Under the pieces are notes generated by a model. The model saw nothing but the letters and a program-made list of their open reading frames with translations. It made no database searches and was not told the origin of the DNA. Of a stretch of DNA of 64,000 nucleotides, positions 8,941 to 17,632 are shown in pieces. The stretch is from JBCDHN01 sp965224535 (GTDB lineage: Bacteria > Verrucomicrobiota > Verrucomicrobiia > Verrucomicrobiales > DEV007). Location of the stretch: contig CBDCZR010000019.1 of assembly GCA_965224535.1 (NCBI GenBank), forward strand, positions 1 through 64,000. The letters are read 5' to 3'. Both the position numbers and the translations under genes were made by a program. Within the stretch, counting starts at the first letter, position 1; each line of letters starts with the position of its first letter.

Positions 8941-9054
8941 GAGGAAAACCGCAGCCCGGAGCCCGGTAGGCGACTTTCCGCCGGAAACCCGGAAAAACGC
9001 GGAAATTGGCTGCAAACCGACGTGTTTTGGCGCATTTCGACCGAATTTTTGAGG

Positions 9055-9303
9055 CTAAGCCGCCTGAACGAGGATTTGGCCCGCCTCCTGCTTGCGGATG
9101 GAGAGCAGCGAACCGCCGACGCGGATTTGGATGGGATCGCCAAGCGGGGCGACGCGCAAAACCTGGACGGTGGCCCCGGGCCGCAGACCCAATTCGGCAA
9201 ATCGGAGGCGATTTGGCGCGTCTGGCGAATATTCCAGAATTTCCGCGGCCGCGCCGGGCTTGAGATCGCGGAGTGAGATGGTTAGGGGTTCGGTAGTGGT
9301 CAT
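9055..9303 (-). CDS. feoA: FeoA domain protein
   Basis: 82 residues. The SH3-like FeoA fold is recognisable from 'ISLRDLKPGAAAEILEY', 'RLRFAELGLRPGATVQVLRV', 'GDPIQIRVGGSLLSIRKQEA' and 'GQILVQ'. FeoA is a small cytoplasmic partner of FeoB that is needed for ferrous iron uptake. It is the first gene of the leftward feo cluster, and a Fur-box-like palindrome lies 40 bp upstream of its ATG, consistent with iron-dependent repression. Confidence 0.9.
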   Translation of the reverse strand: MTTTEPLTISLRDLKPGAAAEILEYSPDAPNRLRFAELGLRPGATVQVLRVAPLGDPIQIRVGGSLLSIRKQEAGQILVQAA

Positions 9304-9342
9304 ACTCGGAGCAAGCGAGGGTTGATCTCAGTTTCATGAGAT

Positions 9343-9357
9343 TGAGACTCATTCTCA
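9343..9357. promoter_or_regulatory. Putative Fur box upstream of feoA
   Basis: On the minus strand the sequence reads TGAGAATGAGTCTCA, a 7-1-7 palindrome with one mismatched pair. It differs by one base from the TGAGAATnATTCTCA form of the Fur consensus. It sits 40 bp upstream of the feoA start, a usual operator location. The surrounding bases continue the same GAGA/TCTC theme, so more than one Fur dimer could bind. Confidence 0.55.
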
Positions 9358-9554
9358 GTCTCGGCCTGCTTCAGTTTTGAGGCTCCCGCTCCAAGATGCA
9401 AGCAGAATCGTCGCCTCGGCTAGGCTGCCGCCCGGAGCGACGAATTTTCCCCGACGCTTTTCCCCCTCCCACTTTCCTCACTTTCCGACCTTTGACCTTT
9501 CCCGAAGGACGATGCGTGGTATGGTAGTGACAATCCTCGCTGCCAACCAAAAAA

Positions 9555-10472
9555 TTGTCGAAACCTCCAGCTGATTCATCCGTCTCCCCACCTACCGAAG
9601 CCACCGAAACCCGGTTGCTCGTCAGTTACGGCTTCGATCTTGCCAGGCAGCTTGGAATTCAAAAATTGCTGGTCTTGGCCAACTTGGTGATCGACCGGCG
9701 GCTGGTGGAAAAACATCGCGAAGAGGAGCAGCTCATTTGGGTAACCCACGAGGATGAAGGCGGCATTAAAATGGCCAACGGCGACGTTCAGGTTTCCATC
9801 CCGGAGAGCAAATTCGACCGGATGGATCAGCTAACCTTGGCCCTCATCATGGCGGCAATGGCCGATGCCGTGGACGTGGAGGAATCCGTGGTTTGCCTGA
9901 CCGGAACCGCCGGCTCCAACCGGCTGGACACCCTGCTCATCGCCAACCCCATGCGCGATTTTCCCTGGTTTTCGCGCAAACCGATGAACGAGGGCCGCGA
10001 ACAACTGCGCAGCCGCGAATTCGTCCGGCTCATCGAGATCGCGTTCAAATTCGCCGCGGAGGGACGCGAAGGGAGGTCGCTCGGCACCATTTTTGTGTTG
10101 GGTGAGGTGGCGGAGCTGGAAAAGTATCTGCGGCCGCTCATCTTGAACCCTTGCCTGGGTCATCCCCGCCGCGTCCGCAGCATCCACGATCCCGCGTTCG
10201 TGGAAACCATGCGCGAATTGGCGGCCATGGACGGCGCCTTCGTCATCGACCCCAAAGGCGTGGTGGAGCACGCCGGCGTGTATCTTTCCGCGCCGCTGAA
10301 AAAGGCGGTGAGCGTGGAAAAAGGGCTCGGTTCCAGGCACCTGGCCGCGGCGGCGCTCACGGCTTCGGCCAATGCAACGGCAATCGTCGTCAGCGAATCA
10401 TCCGGCACGGTGGTGGTGTTTTCCCAAGGCGCGCAAGTCATGGCGCTGGAAAGTCGCGTCACCTCAGCCTGA
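9555..10472 (+). CDS. DisA_N (diadenylate cyclase domain) protein
   Basis: 305 residues from a TTG start. The C-terminal 100 residues match the DAC/DisA_N domain: 'MDGAFVIDPKGVVEHAGVYL' contains the conserved DGA triad (226-228), and 'GSRHLAAAALTASANATAIV' with 'VSESSGTVVVFSQG' corresponds to the RHR...VSE-TG block. Here the RHR motif reads RHL (261-263) and the preceding Thr is Ser, so cyclic-di-AMP synthesis is likely but not certain. The N-terminal ~200 residues form a cytoplasmic domain that I do not recognise; no transmembrane helices are seen, unlike CdaA. It stands alone between divergent feoA and the msrB-hisD pair. Confidence 0.75.
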   Translation: MSKPPADSSVSPPTEATETRLLVSYGFDLARQLGIQKLLVLANLVIDRRLVEKHREEEQLIWVTHEDEGGIKMANGDVQVSIPESKFDRMDQLTLALIMAAMADAVDVEESVVCLTGTAGSNRLDTLLIANPMRDFPWFSRKPMNEGREQLRSREFVRLIEIAFKFAAEGREGRSLGTIFVLGEVAELEKYLRPLILNPCLGHPRRVRSIHDPAFVETMRELAAMDGAFVIDPKGVVEHAGVYLSAPLKKAVSVEKGLGSRHLAAAALTASANATAIVVSESSGTVVVFSQGAQVMALESRVTSA

Positions 10473-10519
10473 CGAAAAAGCGTTGGCAAATCGCGCAAAC
10501 CCGCGACACGATTGCCGGC

Positions 10520-10951
10520 ATGAGCGAGCGAGACGTTTTGCGCGAAAAACTGTCGCCGGAGCAGTTCCGGGTGACCTGCGAATGCGGTACGGAGCCGCCG
10601 TTTGACAACGAATTCTGGGATCACAAGGCTGAGGGCATCTACGTCGACGTCATCAGCGGAAAGCCGCTTTTCGCCTCCGCGCACAAGTTCGATTCCGGCA
10701 CGGGCTGGCCCAGTTTTTGGCAACCGATCGAGCCTGACGAAATCGTCGAAGTGCCCGACCACAGCCTGGGCAGGGCCCGGACCGAAGTGCGCTCGAAAAC
10801 CGGCGATGCGCACCTGGGACACGTGTTTGACGACGGGCCGCAACCAACCGGGCTGCGCTATTGCATCAATTCCGCAGCGCTTCGATTCGTCTCGCGCGAG
10901 GAGCTGGAAGCGCAAAATCTCGGCCACCTGAATTCGCTGTTTCAACCATGA
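10520..10951 (+). CDS. msrB: Peptide-methionine (R)-S-oxide reductase MsrB
   Basis: 143 residues. MsrB reduces methionine-R-sulfoxide in proteins. Conserved blocks 'GTEPPFDNEFWDHKAEGIY', 'FDSGTGWPSFWQPI', 'RTEVRSKTGDAHLGHVFDDG' and 'PTGLRYCINSAALRF' are present, with the catalytic Cys115. The CxxC pairs that bind structural zinc in many MsrB proteins are absent ('YVDVISGKPLF' replaces the usual Cys-containing strand), so it is a zinc-free form. Its TGA overlaps the hisD ATG (ATGA), indicating translational coupling. The ATG at 10520 begins exactly where homology begins. Confidence 0.93.
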   Translation: MSERDVLREKLSPEQFRVTCECGTEPPFDNEFWDHKAEGIYVDVISGKPLFASAHKFDSGTGWPSFWQPIEPDEIVEVPDHSLGRARTEVRSKTGDAHLGHVFDDGPQPTGLRYCINSAALRFVSREELEAQNLGHLNSLFQP

Positions 10952-12228
10952 AAGTGCTGAGTTTTGACGAAGCGCGGCGCACCCTGACACGGCGCTACGA
11001 ACCGCTGGATCACGTCGCCTCCACCGTGGCCGAAGTCTTCCAGGCCGTGCGCGAACGCGGCGATAACGCGTTGTTGGAATTCGGCAAAAAATTCGACCGG
11101 GTGCAGTTTCCCGACGCCGGCCGGCTCGCGGTGAGCGAGGCGGAATTTGCCGCGGCGGAGGCCGGAATCGACCCCGAGTTGGAGGAGGCCATTCGGCTAA
11201 GCCGCGAAAACGTCACCGCGTTCGCGGAAAAAAGCCGGCGCAGGGATTGGCGGGACCGCAATGCGCAAGGCGCTGAGGTTGGCGAGGTGTTTCAGCCCTT
11301 CGAGCGGGTTGGCATTTACGTGCCGGGAGGGACCGCGCCGCTGGTTTCGACGGTGAACATGACGGTTAGCATCGCCCGGGCCGCCGGTTGCCCGCAAATC
11401 GTGGTTTGCACCCCGCCGCAGCCGGATGCGAGCGTCAATCCCGCCATGCTCTACGCCTTGCGGGCCGCCGGAGCCACGGAGGTCTACAAAATCGGCGGCG
11501 CCCAGGCCATTGCCGCGATGGCGCTCGGCACGGACACGATTCGCCCGGTTCACAAGATCTTCGGCCCCGGCAACAGCTACGTCATGGAGGCCAAGCGCCA
11601 GGCTTTCGGCGCCGTGGCCATCGATCTGCTGCCCGGCCCCAGCGAAATCCTGGTTTTGGCCGATAAAACCGGAAATCCGGCCTGGATCGCCGCGGATTTG
11701 CTCGCCCAAGCCGAGCACGGCGGAGACAGCGTGGCCGTGCTCGTGTCTGATTCGCGGGAACTGCTCGATGCCGTCGATGCCGAAGTCGCCCGCCAGGCCG
11801 AAATGTTGACGCGGCAAGGCCCGTTGCGCGAAGTTTTGGAGAAAAATTGCACCCTGGTCCGCGTTTCGACGATTGGCGAAGGCATCGAGCTAACCAACGA
11901 CTTCGCCCCGGAACATCTCTCCCTCATCGTGGAGAACGACGAAGCGCTGATCGCGAAAATCCACGCCGCAGGAGCCATTTTTCTCGGCAACTACTCGCCC
12001 GTCGCCGCGGGAGACTTCGTCGCCGGTCCCAGCCACGAATTGCCGACCGGCGGCGCGGGAAAATGCTTCGCCGGGTTGACGGTCGATCAATTTCAGCGCC
12101 GCACCAGCGTCGTACGCCTGGACCGCGACTCGCTCGCAAAATCCGCGCCCGTCATCGAGGCGTTCGCGCAAATGGAGGGGCTCGACGCGCACGGAAGATC
12201 GGCCTCGATCCGGTTGAGCGGAGATTAG
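10948..12228 (+). CDS. hisD: Histidinol dehydrogenase
   Basis: 426 residues. HisD catalyses the last two oxidations of histidine biosynthesis (L-histidinol to L-histidine, NAD+ and Zn2+ dependent). Typical motifs: 'RVGIYVPGGTAPLVSTVNMT', 'GGAQAIAAMALGTDTI', 'KIFGPGNSYVMEAKR', 'AIDLLPGPSEILVLAD', 'LLAQAEHGGDS', and 'TNDFAPEHLSLIV', which carries the general acid/base Glu-His pair; 'GPSHELPTGGAGKCF' completes the active site. It starts inside the msrB stop codon. No other his genes are in the window. Confidence 0.96.
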   Translation: MKVLSFDEARRTLTRRYEPLDHVASTVAEVFQAVRERGDNALLEFGKKFDRVQFPDAGRLAVSEAEFAAAEAGIDPELEEAIRLSRENVTAFAEKSRRRDWRDRNAQGAEVGEVFQPFERVGIYVPGGTAPLVSTVNMTVSIARAAGCPQIVVCTPPQPDASVNPAMLYALRAAGATEVYKIGGAQAIAAMALGTDTIRPVHKIFGPGNSYVMEAKRQAFGAVAIDLLPGPSEILVLADKTGNPAWIAADLLAQAEHGGDSVAVLVSDSRELLDAVDAEVARQAEMLTRQGPLREVLEKNCTLVRVSTIGEGIELTNDFAPEHLSLIVENDEALIAKIHAAGAIFLGNYSPVAAGDFVAGPSHELPTGGAGKCFAGLTVDQFQRRTSVVRLDRDSLAKSAPVIEAFAQMEGLDAHGRSASIRLSGD

Positions 12229-12286
12229 CTCGTCGAAAGCTTGACGTTTCCCAAACAGGGGCGACTCTGACCTCGATCCAATGATC

Positions 12287-12362
12287 CTGAAATTCAGCTA
12301 ACCAAGCCCGCCTACGCTCCCTCCGCTCTGAGGAAGCGCTTGGGCAGGGCTTTGAATTTCAG
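12287..12362. repeat. Long imperfect hairpin in the hisD-EF-G intergenic region
   Basis: The outer arms CTGAAATTCA (12287) and TGAATTTCAG (ending 12362) are exact complements. They continue through AAGCCC/GGGCTT and, after a short internal loop, through an inner stem CGCTCCCTC/GAGGAAGCG around a 6-base loop. The structure spans 76 bases and is not followed by a T run on either strand. It could be an RNA element, the hisD transcript end, or an interspersed REP-like unit. The rest of the 264-bp gap shows nothing recognisable except the ribosome binding site of the next gene. Confidence 0.55.
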
Positions 12363-12477
12363 CGCAGCGCCCGTTACACTTCGGTTCATCCCGCAAAGTC
12401 TCCGCGGCGCCGCCCTAACCTAACCATCCGGTCCCATTTGCGCACGACCTCCGCGCGGGAAATCCGGCTAACCATCG

Positions 12478-12486
12478 AAAGGAGGT
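12478..12486 (+). promoter_or_regulatory. Strong Shine-Dalgarno sequence of the EF-G paralog
   Basis: AAAGGAGGT is a near-perfect anti-16S complement, six bases before the ATG at 12493. It stands out because most genes in this window have weak or no Shine-Dalgarno sequence, and suggests high expression of the downstream gene. Confidence 0.8.
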
Positions 12487-12492
12487 TCTCTT

Positions 12493-14496
12493 ATGAAAAC
12501 GAACCCTAACAAACGTAGAAATATCGGCATCATTGCCCACGTTGATGCCGGCAAAACCACCGTCAGTGAGAAGATTCTCTTCTTCACCGGCAAGATCCAC
12601 AAAACCATCGAAGTCCACCAAGGTGGGGCCACGATGGACAGCAAATACCTGGAGCGGAAGCACGGGATCACCATCTCCTCGGCCGCAACCACGGTGCTTT
12701 GGCGCGATTGCGCGATCAACATCATCGACACGCCCGGTCACATCGACTTCGGCATCGACGTGCGGTGTGCGCTGCGTGTTCTCGACGGTGCGGTCGTCGT
12801 TTTCGATGCCGTGGCCGGCGTGGAGCCGCAGACCGAGACGAATTGGCGTTTGGCCGATGACTTCGGCGTGGCGCGAATCGCGTTCGTCAACAAGCTGGAT
12901 CGCGCCGGGGCGGATTTCGACCGCGTTTGCGCGGAAATTCGCGAACGACTCGGCGTTGAGCCTTTGCCGCTGCAAGTACCCATCGGCCGCGAGGCTGAAT
13001 TTGCCGGAGTCGTTGATATTTTGCGTCAGTGCACCCTAACCTGGCCAAAAAATGACGGTCGTGAGGTTCGCGAAGAACCGATTTCAGCCAATCTCCGCGA
13101 GGAGGTCGAAAACGCGTGTTTGCGACTTTTCGCGCAAATCGCAGATTTTGACGACGGGGTCGCGGAAGCCTTCCTGGCCGGCGACGAAGTCTCGAACAAA
13201 TCCGCGATGCGCGCGATTCGCCGAGGTGTTCGGGTAGGCGCGTTTGTGCCCGTCCTCTGCGGCAGCGCCCTGAAAAACAAGGGCGTCCAACCGCTGTTGG
13301 ACGCGGTCGTCGACTACCTGCCTCCACCTGATGAAGCGACTGAGCACGCTGCGTTTTCCGCGTTGGTCTTCAAGACCGCGATCGATGAAAACCACGGTCA
13401 TCTCAGCTACGTCCGCGTTTACTCCGGCGAGCTGAACCCGGGCGATTCGGTCTGGAATCCGCGCGAAGCGAAGCGCGAACGCGTCAGCCGCGTTTACCGG
13501 ATGCACGCCGCCAACAAGGAGGCGATCGCATCGGCCGTGGGCGGCGACATTGTGGCTTTGTCAGGCTTCAAATCGGCGCGAACCGGCGACACGCTTTGCG
13601 AGCCCGGGCACGACATCGTGCTCGAGCAAATCGAAGTGCCGCCACCGGTCACCAGCGTCGTGGTTGAAGTCGCGAACCGCGAGGAACGCGACAAGCTTGC
13701 CACCGCGCTGGAGCGCCTGTTGCGCGAAGATCCGACGCTGCGCCTGAAGACGCATCCCGAGACGGGCCAAATGCTGCTCAGCGGCATGGGCGAGTTGCAC
13801 CTGCAAATGAAGCGCGAGGCGCTCGAAGAAGACGGCATCGCCGTGCAATTCGGCGCGCCCCTCGTGGCCTACCGCGAAACCCTGACCCTACCCTGCGAAG
13901 TGACCCACCGTCACAAAAAACAAGGCGGCGGTCCAGGCCAATTCGCTGAAGTCACGATCCGCTTCGAGCCGTTGCCGAGAGGGACTGGCGTGGAATTCGA
14001 AAGCCGCATTTCCGGCGGCGCGATTCCGGCTGAGTTCATCCCGGCAATCGAGCGTGGAATCCGCGAACGCGCCGCCAGCGGTCTGCTGGCCGATCATCCC
14101 CTGATCGACTTCAAAGCAATGCTCCTGGATGGCGCCACGCATCCCAACGACTCGTCCGCGTTAGCCTTCCAAATCGCCGGAAACGCAGCCCTTCGCGCTG
14201 CTGCCGAGAAATCAGCGCCGGTGATTCTGGAACCCGTGATGAAGGTCGAAGTGACCGCTCCCGAGAGCCAAATCGGTGACGTCATCGGCGACCTCAGCCG
14301 GCGGCGCGGCATCGTCCAGGCCCAACGCAATCGCGGTAACGCCAAACAAGTTGAAGCTGAAGTTCCGTTGGCGGAGATGTTCGGCTACATCGGCGATCTG
14401 CGCTCGGTCACCGCCGGGCGAGGCAGCTTCTCGATGGAATTCGCGCACTACGCTGAGGTTCCTCGGCAGGTGATGGGCCAGTTGCTCGTTGCCTAA
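12493..14496 (+). CDS. fusA: Elongation factor G family GTPase
   Basis: 667 residues, slightly shorter than canonical EF-G (~690-700). Domain I has G1 'HVDAGKTT', the switch I segment 'RKHGITISSAATT' (canonical form ER..GITI), G3 'DTPGHIDF' and G4 'NKLDR'. Domains II-V follow in normal order, including 'CGSALKNKGVQPLLDAVVDY', 'MLLSGMGELHLQM' and the domain IV 'THRHKKQGGGPGQFAEVTI'. EF-G drives ribosomal translocation; members with altered switch I and no adjacent rpsL/rpsG/tuf are often secondary paralogs (EF-G2 type). No str operon neighbours are present here, so this is probably a second copy, but that needs the rest of the genome. Confidence 0.9.
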   Translation: MKTNPNKRRNIGIIAHVDAGKTTVSEKILFFTGKIHKTIEVHQGGATMDSKYLERKHGITISSAATTVLWRDCAINIIDTPGHIDFGIDVRCALRVLDGAVVVFDAVAGVEPQTETNWRLADDFGVARIAFVNKLDRAGADFDRVCAEIRERLGVEPLPLQVPIGREAEFAGVVDILRQCTLTWPKNDGREVREEPISANLREEVENACLRLFAQIADFDDGVAEAFLAGDEVSNKSAMRAIRRGVRVGAFVPVLCGSALKNKGVQPLLDAVVDYLPPPDEATEHAAFSALVFKTAIDENHGHLSYVRVYSGELNPGDSVWNPREAKRERVSRVYRMHAANKEAIASAVGGDIVALSGFKSARTGDTLCEPGHDIVLEQIEVPPPVTSVVVEVANREERDKLATALERLLREDPTLRLKTHPETGQMLLSGMGELHLQMKREALEEDGIAVQFGAPLVAYRETLTLPCEVTHRHKKQGGGPGQFAEVTIRFEPLPRGTGVEFESRISGGAIPAEFIPAIERGIRERAASGLLADHPLIDFKAMLLDGATHPNDSSALAFQIAGNAALRAAAEKSAPVILEPVMKVEVTAPESQIGDVIGDLSRRRGIVQAQRNRGNAKQVEAEVPLAEMFGYIGDLRSVTAGRGSFSMEFAHYAEVPRQVMGQLLVA

Positions 14497-14575
14497 TGCT
14501 CGTTCTCGTGAAAGGGCGGTCGGGGGCGGTTTGCACATTACCCCCGGCTGCCCAAGCCGAATGGCAGGGTTGGAA

Positions 14576-16993
14576 TCAGAGCCAGGCCTCCAAATTCTCG
14601 CCGCGGCTCCCATCGACGTAGGGCAACCAGGCCAAGCCGCAGGCTTTTACCTCGATGTTTTTCTTCAACGGCGTAATTTCCACGGTCTCCAGCGGCGTGG
14701 TGTCAGGATCGAATTGCTCCTCCAGTTTGATGATCTCGCGGTCGAGTTCGTTCTCCATCCGCTCCAGCTCTTTTTTGGCTCGGGCCACGTCGCGGCCCTC
14801 CTTCCAGGCTTTGGAGGTGCGGCTGCTGGCGGAACGCGCCTTGGTCGATGAAAATCGGCTGCGGCCACCCATTAACGCGCCGAAAATCGAGCTGCCGATC
14901 GACACCACGGCGGACATTTTGGCGGAGCTGGCTTGGGCGGCTTGCTCGGCGATTTTGTCCTCCAATTTCTCGAGTTTGGGCTCGTATTTCGCCCGCAATG
15001 CGTCTAGCGCCTCGTCGCGCAGTTCGTGAGCGCGATGCCGCAACCGACCGCGAAATTCGCCCTCCAGCTCGCCCGGATTCGAGCACATTTCGAAGGCGGA
15101 CGCTTTGAGCACCTCCAGTTTTTCGTGGTGGTAGAGCCAGTCCTCAAATTCATCCTTCATGGCGGTGTAATTGGTCGAATCTTGGGCTGACGGCGGCAAA
15201 TCGCCCCAAGTTTTGGGGTTGTGAGGCTTGCCGCCCTTGAGGTGGCTCATGTCCATTCCCTCGGGCAGGGTGATGGTTTCGTCCCAGTTCACATCGTCGG
15301 CGCGATCGTCGATTTTGTTGAGCGTGGTGACGGTTTTGTCGCCAAAGACGTCGTATTTCGCCTCGGCAAAGCGAACGTTTGCCGAGCGCACGACGGCGGG
15401 CAGGTAGTTGATTTCGTCTTCCAGATAACCTCCGGAAACCGGCACGAAAAATTCGTCGATTTTCTTGGGGACGGTGGGTTTTCCGGATGCGCCGGTGTTG
15501 GGCGCCGCGCCGGCCTTTGAGTGAGCGGTGGAAACGCCGGTTTCGTGGGCCATGATCTGAAATTGGCCCCGTTTGGGGTCCATCAGCTCCTTGATTTGGC
15601 CGCGCGCCAGGGGGCCACGCAGGTAAGACATGACCCAGCGGACGTGAAACGTGCCGGGCGCTTCTTCGTGCACGTTGTTGAGCAGGAAAACCCGGCTCCC
15701 TAACCCAGCCAAAATTTCCTCCATGCGCGCTTTGTTGAAACCGGCGTCCTGCGAGGCGGCGGCCCCTTCTAAACCGGCGAGAACCCGTGCTTTATCACGC
15801 TCCGTCTGCAAGCGGCCCAGGAACCAGGTCCCGATGTTGGAGAGCGCCTTGTAGTCGAGATCGACCGGGTTTTGCGTGGCTAACAAGACCCCCAAACCGA
15901 AGGCGCGGGCCTGCTTCAGCATGGTCATCATCGGCTTTTTGGATGGCGGATTGGCCGTTGGCGGCAGGTAACCGTAAATCTCGTCCATGTAGAGCATGGC
16001 GCGCAACGAGCTGGTGCCGGATTGCGCACGCATCCAGCCGAGAACCTGGTTCAACAGCAGCGAAACGAAGAACATGCGCTCCGCGTCACCCAGGTGAGCG
16101 ATGGAAAAAATGGAGACCCGGGCCCGGCCGTCCGGCGCGTTCATCATTTTGTTGATGTCCAGCGGCACGCCCTTGAGCCAGGTGCTGAAACCGGGCGAGG
16201 CCAGCAAATTGTTCATTTTCATGGCCAACGCTTGCCGCTTTTTCTCGCTGTAAAACTCTTCCACGCCCACCACGCCAATTGCGCCAAACGGGGGCGTCAT
16301 GATGTGGGAAATCAGCGATTGCAGGGTGAGGCTTTCGCCGGCTTGCCAGCAGTGGCTGAAGATGTTGGAGAGCAGGATGTGCTCGGGACTCTGGATGGGA
16401 TCGGCATCCACGCCCATGAGCGAAAGGAGGCTGGAAACGGTGCTTTCGATGCGCTCGGCAAAGAGTTCCCCGTCGTCGAGAATCTCGAACTCCGGCACGT
16501 CGAGCGAACTGAGGATGGAAACCGGGACGCCGGCGCTGGAACCGGGCGTGAAGACGTTAATGTCCACCTTCCGGGCTAAATCGCGCATGCGGTCGCCGCT
16601 TTGGCCCCACTGCGCGAGGCCGTTTTTCCACAAATCGGCCTGTTTTTGGGCGTATTCGTCGGGCGAGACGCCCTTCTTCTTGGCGTCGTCTTCGTTGATC
16701 CAGGGGCGGAAGCTGGACCCCTGAAAATCGGGAAACTGGAGCATCATGTTCGGGATGTCGCCCTTGGGATCGATGACGATCGCCGGGATGCCGTCCATGG
16801 CCGCTTCCTCCAGCAAGGCGAGGCAGAGGCCGGTCTTTCCGGAACCGGTCATCCCCAAAACCACGCCGTGAGTCACCAGGTCTTTGGAGTCGTACATCAC
16901 CAACTCATCCAGCATCTCTTTCTGCTCGATGTCGTAGGTGCGGCCGAGGTAAAATTTGCCGAGTTTTTCGTAGTCAGCGACGTTGATTTCCAT
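14576..16993 (-). CDS. HerA/DUF853-like ATPase
   Basis: 805 residues from the ATG at 16993. An N-terminal P-loop 'VVLGMTGSGKTGLCLALLEE' is followed by 'PAIVIDPKGDIPNMMLQFP'; Walker B 'RAMLYMDEIYGYLPP' and sensor 'GLGVLLATQNPVDLDYKAL' complete a FtsK/HerA-type RecA core with the arginine-finger block 'LGRLQTERDKARVLAGLEGA'. Such DUF853 ATPases are predicted DNA-translocating or DNA-processing enzymes. The C-terminal ~250 residues contain alanine/lysine-rich coiled coil (region 'LEKLEDKIAEQAAQASSAKM'). No nuclease partner (NurA) is adjacent, so the substrate is unknown. It converges with the EF-G gene. Confidence 0.8.
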   Translation of the reverse strand: MEINVADYEKLGKFYLGRTYDIEQKEMLDELVMYDSKDLVTHGVVLGMTGSGKTGLCLALLEEAAMDGIPAIVIDPKGDIPNMMLQFPDFQGSSFRPWINEDDAKKKGVSPDEYAQKQADLWKNGLAQWGQSGDRMRDLARKVDINVFTPGSSAGVPVSILSSLDVPEFEILDDGELFAERIESTVSSLLSLMGVDADPIQSPEHILLSNIFSHCWQAGESLTLQSLISHIMTPPFGAIGVVGVEEFYSEKKRQALAMKMNNLLASPGFSTWLKGVPLDINKMMNAPDGRARVSIFSIAHLGDAERMFFVSLLLNQVLGWMRAQSGTSSLRAMLYMDEIYGYLPPTANPPSKKPMMTMLKQARAFGLGVLLATQNPVDLDYKALSNIGTWFLGRLQTERDKARVLAGLEGAAASQDAGFNKARMEEILAGLGSRVFLLNNVHEEAPGTFHVRWVMSYLRGPLARGQIKELMDPKRGQFQIMAHETGVSTAHSKAGAAPNTGASGKPTVPKKIDEFFVPVSGGYLEDEINYLPAVVRSANVRFAEAKYDVFGDKTVTTLNKIDDRADDVNWDETITLPEGMDMSHLKGGKPHNPKTWGDLPPSAQDSTNYTAMKDEFEDWLYHHEKLEVLKASAFEMCSNPGELEGEFRGRLRHRAHELRDEALDALRAKYEPKLEKLEDKIAEQAAQASSAKMSAVVSIGSSIFGALMGGRSRFSSTKARSASSRTSKAWKEGRDVARAKKELERMENELDREIIKLEEQFDPDTTPLETVEITPLKKNIEVKACGLAWLPYVDGSRGENLEAWL

Positions 16994-17184
16994 GGAATGT
17001 GGCTGTTGGGGATTGGGATTTGGGGAATGTGTTAGACCCCCAACAATGCGGCGAGAATGCCATCTGTCAACGCCCGCCAACCTGGAGTTTTCAGGGTGTC
17101 TTTCCTGCGAAATTCCCGATTGGACTACAAAACTCGCTGGTTTTTGTCCTATGCCGCCAAACCTGGATTTGCGAAACTAACCGC

Positions 17185-17505
17185 ATGAACGAACGATTCT
17201 ACCTCGGCATTAAAGGCCGCATCGTTTGCCTGGAACGCGAAACCGGCAAACGAGTGTGGGAAACCAAACTCAAAAACGGCCAAATCACGAACATCATCCT
17301 CGATTCGGGCAGTGTTTTGGCCCACGTCGGCGGCGAATTGTTCTGCGTAGACGCCGACTCCGGCCAGATCAAGTGGCGGGAAGGTTTGAAGGGAATGGGA
17401 TATGGACTAGCCACGTTTGCCTCCGCGACGGCGGCTCCTGCCGGCCAAATGATGTCCGCGATCCAACAGATCCGGAATCAACAAGCCACGACGGCGGCAG
17501 GTTAG
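17185..17505 (+). CDS. Small PQQ-like repeat protein
   Basis: 106 residues from the ATG at 17185. 'FYLGIKGRIVCLERETGKRV' followed by 'WETKLKNGQ' and 'ELFCVDADSGQIKW' are two PQQ-like propeller strands, too few for a full propeller. There is no signal peptide. The C-terminus (AAPAGQMMSAIQQIRNQQAT) is of low complexity. It could act as an oligomer or be a reduced gene; function unknown. Confidence 0.6.
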   Translation: MNERFYLGIKGRIVCLERETGKRVWETKLKNGQITNIILDSGSVLAHVGGELFCVDADSGQIKWREGLKGMGYGLATFASATAAPAGQMMSAIQQIRNQQATTAAG

Positions 17506-17532
17506 GCGATAGACATTTTCGCGAAGAAAAGA

Positions 17533-17572
17533 GCCCCGCCGCACCTCCTGAATCTTGAAGGCGCGGCAGGGC
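17533..17572. terminator. Possible bidirectional terminator between convergent genes
   Basis: GCCCCGCCGC (17533) pairs with GCGGCAGGGC (ending 17572) with one mismatch around a 20-base loop, between two convergent genes. An A8 run at about 17612 would serve as a T run for the leftward transcript only at a distance, so the call is tentative. Confidence 0.3.
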
Positions 17573-17632
17573 GTCGAGCCATAACGGAAATCGATAAGTT
17601 GGCCCTTTCCCTAAAAAAAATCGGATGAAAAT

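Noticed and set aside
14490..14575. Terminator between EF-G and the DUF853 ATPase
   Set aside because: Only a short G5/C5 pairing with a long loop and no T run.
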